From Lepidodermella squamata (taxonomy: Eukaryota > Gastrotricha): a DNA stretch of 64,000 bases. A program made the position numbers and the translations under genes. Of this stretch, positions 9,672 to 24,600 are shown piece by piece; within the stretch, counting starts at the first letter, position 1, and every line of letters begins with the position of its first letter. The stretch lies in the NCBI GenBank assembly GCA_047495785.1, contig JBLDXI010000030.1, positions 868,001 through 932,000 of the forward strand. The letters are read 5' to 3'. Below the pieces are notes generated by a model that was not told the origin of the DNA, searched no databases, and saw only the letters and a program-made list of their open reading frames with translations.

Positions 9672-12600
9672 AATTTTGGCATACTTTGCGCGCGTCTGCT
9701 GCTCGAACGGACCATAGCAGGCGGGTAATAATCATGTCGGCTGATAGCCCGTTCGATTCTCTACAACATATAGCCGGCTCATTTCCCTGCAAGTCGCGGA
9801 ACATGCAAAAATTTCGCCTCGAAAATCGCGAAAAATTTCAAATACGCGACATTCTGGCACACTTTGCGCGCGTCTGCTGCTCGAACGGACCATCGCAGGC
9901 GGGTAATGATCATGTCGGCTGATAGCCCGTTCGATTCTCTACAAGATATAGCCAGCTCATTTCCCTGCAAGTCGCGGAACATGCAAAAATTTCGCCTCGA
10001 AAATCGCGAAAAATTTCAAATACGCGACATTTTGGCACACTTTGCGCGCGTCTGCTGCTCGAACGGGCCATAGCAGGCGGGTAATGATCATGTCGGCTGA
10101 TAGCCCGTTCGATTCTCTACAAGATATAGCCAGCTCATTTCCCTGCAAGTCGCGGAACATGCAAAAATTTCGCCTCGAAAATCGCGAACAATTTCAGATA
10201 CGCGACATTTTGGCACACTTTGCGCGCGTCTGCTGCTCGAACGGACCATAGCAGGCGGGTAATGATCATGTCGGCTGATAGCCCGTTCGATTCTCTACAA
10301 GATATAGCCAGCTCATTTCCCTGCAAGTCGCGGAACATGCAAAAATTTCGCCTCGAAAATCGCGAACAATTTCAAATACGCGACATTTTGGCACACTTTG
10401 CGCGCGTCTGCTGCTCGAACGGACCATCGCAGGCGGGTAATGATCATGTCGGCTGATAGCCCGTTCGATTCTCTACAAGATATAGCCAGCTCATTTCCCT
10501 GCAAGTCGCGGAACATGCAAAAATTTCGCCTCGAAAATCGCGAAAAATTTCAAATACGCGACATTTTGGCACACTTTGCGCGCGTCTGCTGCTCGAACGG
10601 ACCATAGCAGGCGGGTAATGATCATGTCGGCTGATAGCCCGTTCGATTCTCTACAAGATATAGCCGGCTCATTTCCCTGCAAGTCGCGGAACATGCAAAA
10701 ATTTCGCCTCGAAAATCGCGAACAATTTCAGATACGCGACATTTTGGCACACTTTGCGCGCGTCTGCTGCTCGAACGGACCATAGCAGGCGGGTAATGAT
10801 CATGTCGGCTGATAGCCCGTTCGATTCTCTACAAGATATAGCCGGCTCATTTCCCTGCAAGTCGCGGAACATGCAAAAATTTCGCCTCGAAAATCGCGAA
10901 CAATTTCAAATACGCGACATTTTGGCACACTTTGCGCGCGTCTGCTGCTCGAACGGACCATAGCAGGCGGGTAATGATCATGTCGGCTGATAGCCCGTTC
11001 GATTCTCTACAAGATATAGCCAGCTCATTTCCCTGCAAGTCGCGGAACATGCAAAAATTTCGCCTCGAAAATCGCGAACAATTTCAAATACGCGACATTT
11101 TGGCACACTTTGCGCGCGTCTGCTGCTCGAACGGACCATAGTAGGCGGGTAATGATCATGTCGGCTGATAGCCCGTTCGATTCTCTACAAGATATAGCCA
11201 GCTCATTTCCCTGCAAGTCGCGGAACATGCAAAAATTTCGCCTCGAAAATCGCGAACAATTTCAAATACGCGACATTTTGGCACACTTTGCGCGCGTCTG
11301 CTGCTCGAACGGACCATCGCAGGCGGGTAATGATCATGACGGCTGATAGCCCGTTCGATTCTCTACAAGATATAGCCAGCTCATTTCCCTGCAAGTCGCG
11401 GAACATGCAAAAATTTCGCCTCGAAAATCGCGAACAATTTCAAATACGCGACATTTTGGCACACTTTGCGCGCGTCTGCTGCTCGAACGGACCATAGCAG
11501 GCGGGTAATGATCATGTCGGCTGATAGCCCGTTCGATTCTCTACAAGATATAGCCGGCTCATTTCCCTGCAAGTCGCGGAACATGCAAAAATTTCGCCTC
11601 GAAAATCGCGAACAATTTCAGATACGCGACATTTTGGCACACTTTGCGCGCGTCTGCTGCTCGAACGGACCATAGCAGGCGGGTAATGATCATGTCGGCT
11701 GATAGCCCGTTCGATTCTCTACAAGATATAGCCGGCTCATTTCCCTGCAAGCCGCGGAACATGCAAAAATTTCGCCTCGAAAATCGCGAACAATTTCAAA
11801 TACGCGACATTTTGGCACACTTTGCGCGCGTCTGCTGCTCGAACGGACCATAGCAGGCGGGTAATGATCATGTCGGCTGATAGCCCGTTCGATTCTCTAC
11901 AAGATTTAGCCAGCTCATTTCCCTGCAAGTCGCGGAACATGCAAAAATTTCGCCTCGAAAATCGCGAACAATTTCAGATACGCGACATTTTGGCACACTT
12001 TGCGCGCGTCTGCTGCTCGAACGGACCATAGCAGGCGGGTAATGATCATGTCGGCTGATAGCCCGTTCGATTCTCTACAAGATATAGCCAGCTCATTTCC
12101 CTGCAAGTCGCGGAACATGCAAAAATTTCGCCTCGAAAATCGCGAACAATTTCAAATACGCGACATTTTGGCACACTTTGCGCGCGTCTGCTGCTCGAAC
12201 GGACCATCGCAGGCGGGTAATGATCATGTCGGCTGATAGCCCGTTCGATTCTCTACAAGATATAGCCAGCTCATTTCCCTGCAAGTCGCGGAACATGCAA
12301 AAATTTCGCCTCGAAAATCGCGAACAATTTCAAATACGCGACATTTTGGCACACTTTGCGCGCGTCTGCTGCTCGAACGGACCATAGCAGGCGGGTAATG
12401 ATCATGTCGGCTGATAGCCCGTTCGATTCTCTACAAGATATAGCCGGCTCATTTCCCTGCAAGTCGCGGAACATGCAAAAATTTCGCCTCGAAAATCGCG
12501 AACAATTTCAGATACGCGACATTTTGGCACACTTTGCGCGCGTCTGCTGCTCGAACGGACCATAGCAGGCGGGTAATGATCATGTCGGCTGATAGCCCGT

Positions 12601-15600
12601 TCGATTCTCTACAAGATATAGCCGGCTCATTTCCCTGCAAGTCGCGGAACATGCAAAAATTTCGCCTCGAAAATCGCGAACAATTTCAAATACGCGACAT
12701 TTTGGCACACTTTGCGCGCGTCTGCTGCTCGAACGGACCATAGCAGGCGGGTAATGATCATGTCGGCTGATAGCCCGTTCGATTCTCTACAAGATATAGC
12801 CGGCTCATTTCCCTGCAAGTCGCGGAACATGCAAAAATTTCGCCTCGAAAATCGCGAACAATTTCAAATACGCGACATTTTGGCACACTTTGCGCGCGTC
12901 TGCTGCTCGAACGGACCATAGCAGGCGGGTAATGATCATGTCGGCTGATAGCCCGTTCGATTCTCTACAAGATATAGCCGGCTCATTTCCCTGCAAGTCG
13001 CGGAACATGCAAAAATTTCGCCTCGAAAATCGCGAACAATTTCAGATACGCGACATTTTGGCACACTTTGCGCGCGTCTGCTGCTCGAACGGACCATAGC
13101 AGGCGGGTAATGATCATGTCGGCTGATAGCCCGTTCGATTCTCTACAAGATATAGCCGGCTCATTTCCCTGCAAGCCGCGGAACATGCAAAAATTTCGCC
13201 TCGAAAATCGCGAACAATTTCAAATACGCGACATTTTGGCACACTTTGCGCGCGTCTGCTGCTCGAACGGACCATAGCAGGCGGGTAATGATCATGTCGG
13301 CTGATAGCCCGTTCGATTCTCTACAAGATATAGCCGGCTCATTTCCCTGCAAGTCGCGGAACATGCAAAAATTTCGCCTCGAAAATCGCGAACAATTTCA
13401 GATACGCGACATTTTGGCACACTTTGCGCGCGTCTGCTGCTCGAACGGACCATAGCAGGCGGGTAATGATCATGTCGGCTGATAGCCCGTTCGATTCTCT
13501 ACAAGATATAGCCGGCTCATTTCCCTGCAAGCCGCGGAACATGCAAAAATTTCGCCTCGAAAATCGCGAACAATTTCAAATACGCGACGTTTTGGCACAC
13601 TTTGCGCGCGTCTGCTGCTCGAACGGACCATAGTAGGCGGGTAATGATCATGTCGGCTGATAGCCCGTTCGATTCTCTACAAGATATAGCCGGCTCATTT
13701 CCCTGCAAGTCGCGGAACATGCAAAAATTTCGCCTCGAAAATCGCGAACAATTTCAAATACGCGACATTTTGGCACACTTTGCGCGCGTCTGCTGCTCGA
13801 ACGGACCATAGCAGGCGGGTAATGATCATGTCGGCTGATAGCCCGTTCGATTCTCTACAAGATATAGCCGGCTCATTTCCCTGCAAGTCGCGGAACATGC
13901 AAAAATTTCGCCTCGAAAATCGCGAACAATTTCAGATACGCGACATTTTGGCACACTTTGCGCGCGTCTGCTGCTCGAACGGACCATAGCAGGCGGGTAA
14001 TGATCATGTCGGCTGATAGCCCGTTCGATTCTCTACAAGATATAGCCGGCTCATTTCCCTGCAAGTCGCGGAACATGCAAAAATTTCGCCTCGAAAATCG
14101 CGAACAATTTCAGATACGCGACATTTTGGCACACTTTGCGCGCGTCTGCTGCTCGAACGGACCATAGCAGGCGGGTAATGATCATGTCGGCTGATAGCCC
14201 GTTCGATTCTCTACAAGATATAGCCGGCTCATTTCCCTGCAAGCCGCGGAACATGCAAAAATTTCGCCTCGAAAATCGCGAACAATTTCAAATACGCGAC
14301 ATTTTGGCACACTTTGCGCGCGTCTGCTGCTCGAACGGACCATAGCAGGCGGGTAATGATCATGTCGGCTGATAGCCCGTTCGATTCTCTACAAGATATA
14401 GCCGGCTCATTTCCCTGCAAGTCGCGGAACATGCAAAAATTTCGCCTCGAAAATCGCGAACAATTTCAGATACGCGACATTTTGGCACACTTTGCGCGCG
14501 TCTGCTGCTCGAACGGACCATAGCAGGCGGGTAATGATCATGTCGGCTGATAGCCCGTTCGATTCTCTACAAGATATAGCCGGCTCATTTCCCTGCAAGC
14601 CGCGGAACATGCAAAAATTTCGCCTCGAAAATCGCGAACAATTTCAAATACGCGACGTTTTGGCACACTTTGCGCGCGTCTGCTGCTCGAACGGACCATA
14701 GTAGGCGGGTAATGATCATGTCGGCTGATAGCCCGTTCGATTCTCTACAAGATATAGCCGGCTCATTTCCCTGCAAGTCGCGGAACATGCAAAAATTTCG
14801 CCTCGAAAATCGCGAACAATTTCAAATACGCGACATTTTGGCACACTTTGCGCGCGTCTGCTGCTCGAACGGACCATAGCAGGCGGGTAATGATCATGTC
14901 GGCTGATAGCCCGTTCGATTCTCTACAAGATATAGCCGGCTCATTTCCCTGCAAGTCGCGGAACATGCAAAAATTTCGCCTCGAAAATCGCGAACAATTT
15001 CAGATACGCGACATTTTGGCACACTTTGCGCGCGTCTGCTGCTCGAACGGACCATAGCAGGCGGGTAATGATCATGTCGGCTGATAGCCCGTTCGATTCT
15101 CTACAAGATATAGCCGGCTCATTTCCCTGCAAGCCGCGGAACATGCAAAAATTTCGCCTCGAAAATCGCGAACAATTTCAAATACGCGACGTTTTGGCAC
15201 ACTTTGCGCGCGTCTGCTGCTCGAACGGACCATAGTAGGCGGGTAATGATCATGTCGGCTGATAGCCCGTTCGATTCTCTACAAGATATAGCCGGCTCAT
15301 TTCCCTGCAAGTCGCGGAACATGCAAAAATTTCGCCTCGAAAATCGCGAACAATTTCAAATACGCGACATTTTGGCACACTTTGCGCGCGTCTGCTGCTC
15401 GAACGGACCATAGTAGGCGGGTAATGATCATGTCGGCTGATAGCCCGTTCGATTCTCTACAAGATATAGCCGGCTCATTTCCCTGCAAGTCGCGGAACAT
15501 GCAAAAATTTCGCCTCGAAAATCGCGAACAATTTCAAATACGCGACATTTTGGCACACTTTGCGCGCGTCTGCTGCTCGAACGGACCATAGTAGGCGGGT

Positions 15601-18600
15601 AATGATCATGTCGGCTGATAGCCCGTTCGATTCTCTACAAGATATAGCCAGCTCATTTCCCTGCAAGTCGCGGAACATGCAAAAATTTCGCCTCGAAAAT
15701 CGCGAACAATTTCAAATACGCGACATTTTGGCACACTTTGCGCGCGTCTGCTGCTCGAACGGACCATAGCAGGCGGGTAATGATCATGTCGGCTGATAGC
15801 CCGTTCGATTCTCTACAAGATATAGCCGGCTCATTTCCCTGCAAGTCGCGGAACATGCAAAAATTTCGCCTCGAAAATCGCGAACAATTTCAAATACGCG
15901 ACATTTTGGCACACTTTGCGCGCGTCTGCTGCTCGAACGGACCATAGCAGGCGGGTAATGATCATGTCGGCTGATAGCCCGTTCGATTCTCTACAAGATA
16001 TAGCCGGCTCATTTCCCTGCAAGTCGCGGAACATGCAAAAATTTCGCCTCGAAAATCGCGAACAATTTCAGATACGCGACATTTTGGCACACTTTGCGCG
16101 CGTCTGCTGCTCGAACGGACCATAGCAGGCGGGTAATGATCATGTCGGCTGATAGCCCGTTCGATTCTCTACAAGATATAGCCGGCTCATTTCCCTGCAA
16201 GTCGCGGAACATGCAAAAATTTCGCCTCGAAAATCGCGAACAATTTCAAATACGCGACATTTTGGCACACTTTGCGCGCGTCTGCTGCTCGAACGGACCA
16301 TAGTAGGCGGGTAATGATCATGTCGGCTGATAGCCCGTTCGATTCTCTACAAGATATAGCCGGCTCATTTCCCTGCAAGTCGCGGAACATGCAAAAATTT
16401 CGCCTCGAAAATCGCGAACAATTTCAAATACGCGACATTTTGGCACACTTTGCGCGCGTCTGCTGCTCGAACGGACCATAGTAGGCGGGTAATGATCATG
16501 TCGGCTGATAGCCCGTTCGATTCTCTACAAGATATAGCCGGCTCATTTCCCTGCAAGTCGCGGAACATGCAAAAATTTCGCCTCGAAAATCGCGAACAAT
16601 TTCAAATACGCGACATTTTGGCACACTTTGCGCGCGTCTGCTGCTCGAACGGACCATAGTAGGCGGGTAATGATCATGTCGGCTGATAGCCCGTTCGATT
16701 CTCTACAAGATATAGCCGGCTCATTTCCCTGCAAGTCGCGGAACATGCAAAAATTTCGCCTCGAAAATCGCGAACAATTTCAAATACGCGACATTTTGGC
16801 ACACTTTGCGCGCGTCTGCTGCTCGAACGGACCATAGTAGGCGGGTAATGATCATGTCGGCTGATAGCCCGTTCGATTCTCTACAAGATATAGCCGGCTC
16901 ATTTCCCTGCAAGTCGCGGAACATGCAAAAATTTCGCCTCGAAAATCGCGAACAATTTCAAATACGCGACATTTTGGCACACTTTGCGCGCGTCTGCTGC
17001 TCGAACGGACCATAGTAGGCGGGTAATGATCATGTCGGCTGATAGCCCGTTCGATTCTCTACAAGATATAGCCGGCTCATTTCCCTGCAAGTCGCGGAAC
17101 ATGCAAAAATTTCGCCTCGAAAATCGCGAACAATTTCAAATACGCGACATTTTGGCACACTTTGCGCGCGTCTGCTGCTCGAACGGACCATAGCAGGCGG
17201 GTAATGATCATGTCGGCTGATAGCCCGTTCGATTCTCTACAAGATATAGCCAGCTCATTTCCCTGCAAGTCGCGGAACATGCAAAAATTTCGCCTCGAAA
17301 ATCGCGAACAATTTCAAATACGCGACATTTTGGCACACTTTGCGCGCGTCTGCTGCTCGAACGGACCATAGCAGGCGGGTAATGATCATGTCGGCTGATA
17401 GCCCGTTCGATTCTCTACAAGATATAGCCGGCTCATTTCCCTGCAAGTCGCGGAACATGCAAAAATTTCGCCTCGAAAATCGCGAACAATTTCAAATACG
17501 CGACATTTTGGCACACTTTGCGCGCGTCTGCTGCTCGAACGGACCATCGCAGGCGGGTAATGATCATGTCGGCTGATAGCCCGTTCGATTCTCTACAAGA
17601 TATAGCCGGCTCATTTCCCTGCAAGTCGCGGAACATGCAAAAATTTCGCCTCGAAAATCGCGAACAATTTCAGATACGCGACATTTTGGCACACTTTGCG
17701 CGCGTCTGCTGCTCGAACGGACCATAGTAGGCGGGTAATGATCATGTCGGCTGATAGCCCGTTCGATTCTCTACAAGATATAGCCAGCTCATTTCCCTGC
17801 AAGTCGCGGAACATGCAAAAATTTCGCCTCGAAAATCGCGAACAATTTCAAATACGCGACATTTTGGCACACTTTGCGCGCGTCTGCTGCTCGAACGGAC
17901 CATCGCAGGCGGGTAATGATCATGTCGGCTGATAGCCCGTTCGATTCTCTACAAGATATAGCCAGCTCATTTCCCTGCAAGTCGCGGAACATGCAAAAAT
18001 TTCGCCTCGAAAATCGCGAACAATTTCAAATACGCGACATTTTGGCACACTTTGCGCGCGTCTGCTGCTCGAACGGACCATAGTAGGCGGGTAATGATCA
18101 TGTCGGCTGATAGCCCGTTCGATTCTCTACAAGATATAGCCAGCTCATTTCCCTGCAAGTCGCGGAACATGCAAAAATTTCGCCTCGAAAATCGCGAACA
18201 ATTTCAAATACGCGACATTTTGGCACACTTTGCGCGCGTCTGCTGCTCGAACGGACCATCGCAGGCGGGTAATGATCATGTCGGCTGATAGCCCGTTCGA
18301 TTCTCTACAAGATATAGCCGGCTCATTTCCCTGCAAGTCGCGGAACATGCAAAAATTTCGCCTCGAAAATCGCGAACAATTTCAAATACGCGACATTTTG
18401 GCACACTTTGCGCGCGTCTGCTGCTCGAACGGACCATAGTAGGCGGGTAATGATCATGTCGGCTGATAGCCCGTTCGATTCTCTACAAGATATAGCCGGC
18501 TCATTTCCCTGCAAGTCGCGGAACATGCAAAAAATTTAGCCTCGAAAATCGCGAACAATTTCAAATACGCGACATTTTGGCACACTTTGCGCGCGTCTGC

Positions 18601-21600
18601 TGCTCGAACGGACCATAGCAGGCGGGTAATGATCATGTCGGCTGATAGCCCGTTCGATTCTCTACAAGATATAGCCGGCTCATTTCCCTGCAAGTCGCGG
18701 AACATGCAAAAATTTCGCCTCGAAAATCGCGAACAATTTCAGATACGCGACATTTTGGCACACTTTGCGCGCGTCTGCTGCTCGAACGGACCATAGCAGG
18801 CGGGTAATGATCATGTCGGCTGATAGCCCGTTCGATTCTCTACAAGATATAGCCGGCTCATTTCCCTGCAAGTCGCGGAACATGCAAAAATTTCGCCTCG
18901 AAAATCGCGAACAATTTCAAATACGCGACATTTTGGCACACTTTGCGCGCGTCTGCTGCTCGAACGGACCATCGCAGGCGGGTAATGATCATGTCGGCTG
19001 ATAGCCCGTTCGATTCTCTACAAGATATAGCCAGCTCATTTCCCTGCAAGTCGCGGAACATGCAAAAATTTCGCCTCGAAAATCGCGAACAATTTCAAAT
19101 ACGCGACATTTTGGCACACTTTGCGCGCGTCTGCTGCTCGAACGGACCATAGCAGGCGGGTAATGATCATGTCGGCTGATAGCCCGTTCGATTCTCTACA
19201 AGATATAGCCGGCTCATTTCCCTGCAAGTCGCGGAACATGCAAAAATTTCGCCTCGAAAATCGCGAACAATTTCAGATACGCGACATTTTGGCACACTTT
19301 GCGCGCGTCTGCTGCTCGAACGGACCATAGCAGGCGGGTAATGATCATGTCGGCTGATAGCCCGTTCGATTCTCTACAAGATATAGCCGGCTCATTTCCC
19401 TGCAAGTCGCGGAACATGCAAAAATTTCGCCTCGAAAATCGCGAACAATTTCAGATACGCGACATTTTGGCACACTTTGCGCGCGTCTGCTGCTCGAACG
19501 GACCATAGCAGGCGGGTAATGATCATGTCGGCTGATAGCCCGTTCGATTCTCTACAAGATATAGCCGGCTCATTTCCCTGCAAGTCGCGGAACATGCAAA
19601 AATTTCGCCTCGAAAATCGCGAACAATTTCAAATACGCGACATTTTGGCACACTTTGCGCGCGTCTGCTGCTCGAACGGACCATAGCAGGCGGGTAATGA
19701 TCATGTCGGCTGATAGCCCGTTCGATTCTCTACAAGATATAGCCGGCTCATTTCCCTGCAAGTCGCGGAACATGCAAAAATTTCGCCTCGAAAATCGCGA
19801 ACAATTTCAAATACGCGACATTTTGGCACACTTTGCGCGCGTCTGCTGCTCGAACGGACCATAGTAGGCGGGTAATGATCATGTCGGCTGATAGCCCGTT
19901 CGATTCTCTACAAGATATAGCCAGCTCATTTCCCTGCAAGTCGCGGAACATGCAAAAATTTCGCCTCGAAAATCGCGAACAATTTCAAATACGCGACATT
20001 TTGGCACACTTTGCGCGCGTCTGCTGCTCGAACGGACCATAGTAGGCGGGTAATGATCATGTCGGCTGATAGCCCGTTCGATTCTCTACAAGATATAGCC
20101 AGCTCATTTCCCTGCAAGTCGCGGAACATGCAAAAATTTCGCCTCGAAAATCGCGAACAATTTCAAATACGCGACATTTTGGCACACTTTGCGCGCGTCT
20201 GCTGCTCGAACGGACCATAGCAGGCGGGTAATGATCATGTCGGCTGATAGCCCGTTCGATTCTCTACAAGATATAGCCAGCTCATTTCCCTGCAAGTCGC
20301 GGAACATGCAAAAATTTCGCCTCGAAAATCGCGAACAATTTCAAATACGCGACATTTTGGCACACTTTGCGCGCGTCTGCTGCTCGAACGGACCATAGCA
20401 GGCGGGTAATGATCATGTCGGCTGATAGCCCGTTCGATTCTCTACAAGATATAGCCGGCTCATTTCCCTGCAAGTCGCGGAACATGCAAAAATTTCGCCT
20501 CGAAAATCGCGAACAATTTCAGATACGCGACATTTTGGCACACTTTGCGCGCGTCTGCTGCTCGAACGGACCATAGCAGGCGGGTAATGATCATGTCGGC
20601 TGATAGCCCGTTCGATTCTCTACAAGATATAGCCGGCTCATTTCCCTGCAAGTCGCGGAACATGCAAAAATTTCGCCTCGAAAATCGCGAACAATTTCAG
20701 ATACGCGACATTTTGGCACACTTTGCGCGCGTCTGCTGCTCGAACGGACCATAGCAGGCGGGTAATGATCATGTCGGCTGATAGCCCGTTCGATTCTCTA
20801 CAAGATATAGCCGGCTCATTTCCCTGCAAGTCGCGGAACATGCAAAAATTTCGCCTCGAAAATCGCGAACAATTTCAAATACGCGACATTTTGGCACACT
20901 TTGCGCGCGTCTGCTGCTCGAACGGACCATAGCAGGCGGGTAATGATCATGTCGGCTGATAGCCCGTTCGATTCTCTACAAGATATAGCCGGCTCATTTC
21001 CCTGCAAGTCGCGGAACATGCAAAAATTTCGCCTCGAAAATCGCGAACAATTTCAAATACGCGACATTTTGGCACACTTTGCGCGCGTCTGCTGCTCGAA
21101 CGGACCATAGTAGGCGGGTAATGATCATGTCGGCTGATAGCCCGTTCGATTCTCTACAAGATATAGCCAGCTCATTTCCCTGCAAGTCGCGGAACATGCA
21201 AAAATTTCGCCTCGAAAATCGCGAACAATTTCAAATACGCGACATTTTGGCACACTTTGCGCGCGTCTGCTGCTCGAACGGACCATAGTAGGCGGGTAAT
21301 GATCATGTCGGCTGATAGCCCGTTCGATTCTCTACAAGATATAGCCAGCTCATTTCCCTGCAAGTCGCGGAACATGCAAAAATTTCGCCTCGAAAATCGC
21401 GAACAATTTCAAATACGCGACATTTTGGCACACTTTGCGCGCGTCTGCTGCTCGAACGGACCATAGCAGGCGGGTAATGATCATGTCGGCTGATAGCCCG
21501 TTCGATTCTCTACAAGATATAGCCGGCTCATTTCCCTGCAAGTCGCGGAACATGCAAAAATTTCGCCTCGAAAATCGCGAACAATTTCAGATACGCGACA

Positions 21601-24600
21601 TTTTGGCACACTTTGCGCGCGTCTGCTGCTCGAACGGACCATAGCAGGCGGGTAATGATCATGTCGGCTGATAGCCCGTTCGATTCTCTACAAGATATAG
21701 CCGGCTCATTTCCCTGCAAGTCGCGGAACATGCAAAAATTTCGCCTCGAAAATCGCGAACAATTTCAAATACGCGACATTTTGGCACACTTTGCGCGCGT
21801 CTGCTGCTCGAACGGACCATAGCAGGCGGGTAATGATCATGTCGGCTGATAGCCCGTTCGATTCTCTACAAGATATAGCCAGCTCATTTCCCTGCAAGTC
21901 GCGGAACATGCAAAAATTTCGCCTCGAAAATCGCGAACAATTTCAAATACGCGACATTTTGGCACACTTTGCGCGCGTCTGCTGCTCGAACGGACCATAG
22001 CAGGCGGGTAATGATCATGTCGGCTGATAGCCCGTTCGATTCTCTACAAGATATAGCCGGCTCATTTCCCTGCAAGTCGCGGAACATGCAAAAATTTCGC
22101 CTCGAAAATCGCGAACAATTTCAGATACGCGACATTTTGGCACACTTTGCGCGCGTCTGCTGCTCGAACGGACCATAGCAGGCGGGTAATGATCATGTCG
22201 GCTGATAGCCCGTTCGATTCTCTACAAGATATAGCCGGCTCATTTCCCTGCAAGTCGCGGAACATGCAAAAATTTCGCCTCGAAAATCGCGAACAATTTC
22301 AGATACGCGACATTTTGGCACACTTTGCGCGCGTCTGCTGCTCGAACGGACCATAGCAGGCGGGTAATGATCATGTCGGCTGATAGCCCGTTCGATTCTC
22401 TACAAGATATAGCCAGCTCATTTCCCTGCAAGTCGCGGAACATGCAAAAATTTCGCCTCGAAAATCGCGAACAATTTCAAATACGCGACATTTTGGCACA
22501 CTTTGCGCGCGTCTGCTGCTCGAACGGACCATCGCAGGCGGGTAATGATCATGTCGGCTGATAGCCCGTTCGATTCTCTACAAGATATAGCCAGCTCATT
22601 TCCCTGCAAGTCGCGGAACATGCAAAAATTTCGCCTCGAAAATCGCGAACAATTTCAAATACGCGACATTTTGGCACACTTTGCGCGCGTCTGCTGCTCG
22701 AACGGACCATAGCAGGCGGGTAATGATCATGTCGGCTGATAGCCCGTTCGATTCTCTACAAGATATAGCCGGCTCATTTCCCTGCAAGTCGCGGAACATG
22801 CAAAAATTTCGCCTCGAAAATCGCGAACAATTTCAGATACGCGACATTTTGGCACACTTTGCGCGCGTCTGCTGCTCGAACGGACCATAGCAGGCGGGTA
22901 ATGATCATGTCGGCTGATAGCCCGTTCGATTCTCTACAAGATATAGCCGGCTCATTTCCCTGCAAGTCGCGGAACATGCAAAAATTTCGCCTCGAAAATC
23001 GCGAACAATTTCAAATACGCGACATTTTGGCACACTTTGCGCGCGTCTGCTGCTCGAACGGACCATAGCAGGCGGGTAATGATCATGTCGGCTGATAGCC
23101 CGTTCGATTCTCTACAAGATATAGCCGGCTCATTTCCCTGCAAGTCGCGGAACATGCAAAAATTTCGCCTCGAAAATCGCGAACAATTTCAAATACGCGA
23201 CATTTTGGCACACTTTGCGCGCGTCTGCTGCTCGAACGGACCATAGTAGGCGGGTAATGATCATGTCGGCTGATAGCCCGTTCGATTCTCTACAAGATAT
23301 AGCCAGCTCATTTCCCTGCAAGTCGCGGAACATGCAAAAATTTCGCCTCGAAAATCGCGAACAATTTCAAATACGCGACATTTTGGCACACTTTGCGCGC
23401 GTCTGCTGCTCGAACGGACCATAGTAGGCGGGTAATGATCATGTCGGCTGATAGCCCGTTCGATTCTCTACAAGATATAGCCAGCTCATTTCCCTGCAAG
23501 TCGCGGAACATGCAAAAATTTCGCCTCGAAAATCGCGAACAATTTCAAATACGCGACATTTTGGCACACTTTGCGCGCGTCTGCTGCTCGAACGGACCAT
23601 AGCAGGCGGGTAATGATCATGTCGGCTGATAGCCCGTTCGATTCTCTACAAGATATAGCCGGCTCATTTCCCTGCAAGTCGCGGAACATGCAAAAATTTC
23701 GCCTCGAAAATCGCGAACAATTTCAAATACGCGACATTTTGGCACACTTTGCGCGCGTCTGCTGCTCGAACGGACCATAGTAGGCGGGTAATGATCATGT
23801 CGGCTGATAGCCCGTTCGATTCTCTACAAGATATAGCCGGCTCATTTCCCTGCAAGTCGCGGAACATGCAAAAAATTTAGCCTCGAAAATCGCGAACAAT
23901 TTCAAATACGCGACATTTTGGCACACTTTGCGCGCGTCTGCTGCTCGAACGGACCATAGCAGGCGGGTAATGATCATGTCGGCTGATAGCCCGTTCGATT
24001 CTCTACAAGATATAGCCGGCTCATTTCCCTGCAAGTCGCGGAACATGCAAAAATTTCGCCTCGAAAATCGCGAACAATTTCAGATACGCGACATTTTGGC
24101 ACACTTTGCGCGCGTCTGCTGCTCGAACGGACCATAGCAGGCGGGTAATGATCATGTCGGCTGATAGCCCGTTCGATTCTCTACAAGATATAGCCGGCTC
24201 ATTTCCCTGCAAGTCGCGGAACATGCAAAAATTTCGCCTCGAAAATCGCGAACAATTTCAGATACGCGACATTTTGGCACACTTTGCGCGCGTCTGCTGC
24301 TCGAACGGACCATAGTAGGCGGGTAATGATCATGTCGGCTGATAGCCCGTTCGATTCTCTACAAGATATAGCCGGCTCATTTCCCTGCAAGTCGCGGAAC
24401 ATGCAAAAATTTCGCCTCGAAAATCGCGAACAATTTCAAATACGCGACATTTTGGCACACTTTGCGCGCGTCTGCTGCTCGAACGGACCATAGTAGGCGG
24501 GTAATGATCATGTCGGCTGATAGCCCGTTCGATTCTCTACAAGATATAGCCGGCTCATTTCCCTGCAAGTCGCGGAACATGCAAAAATTTCGCCTCGAAA

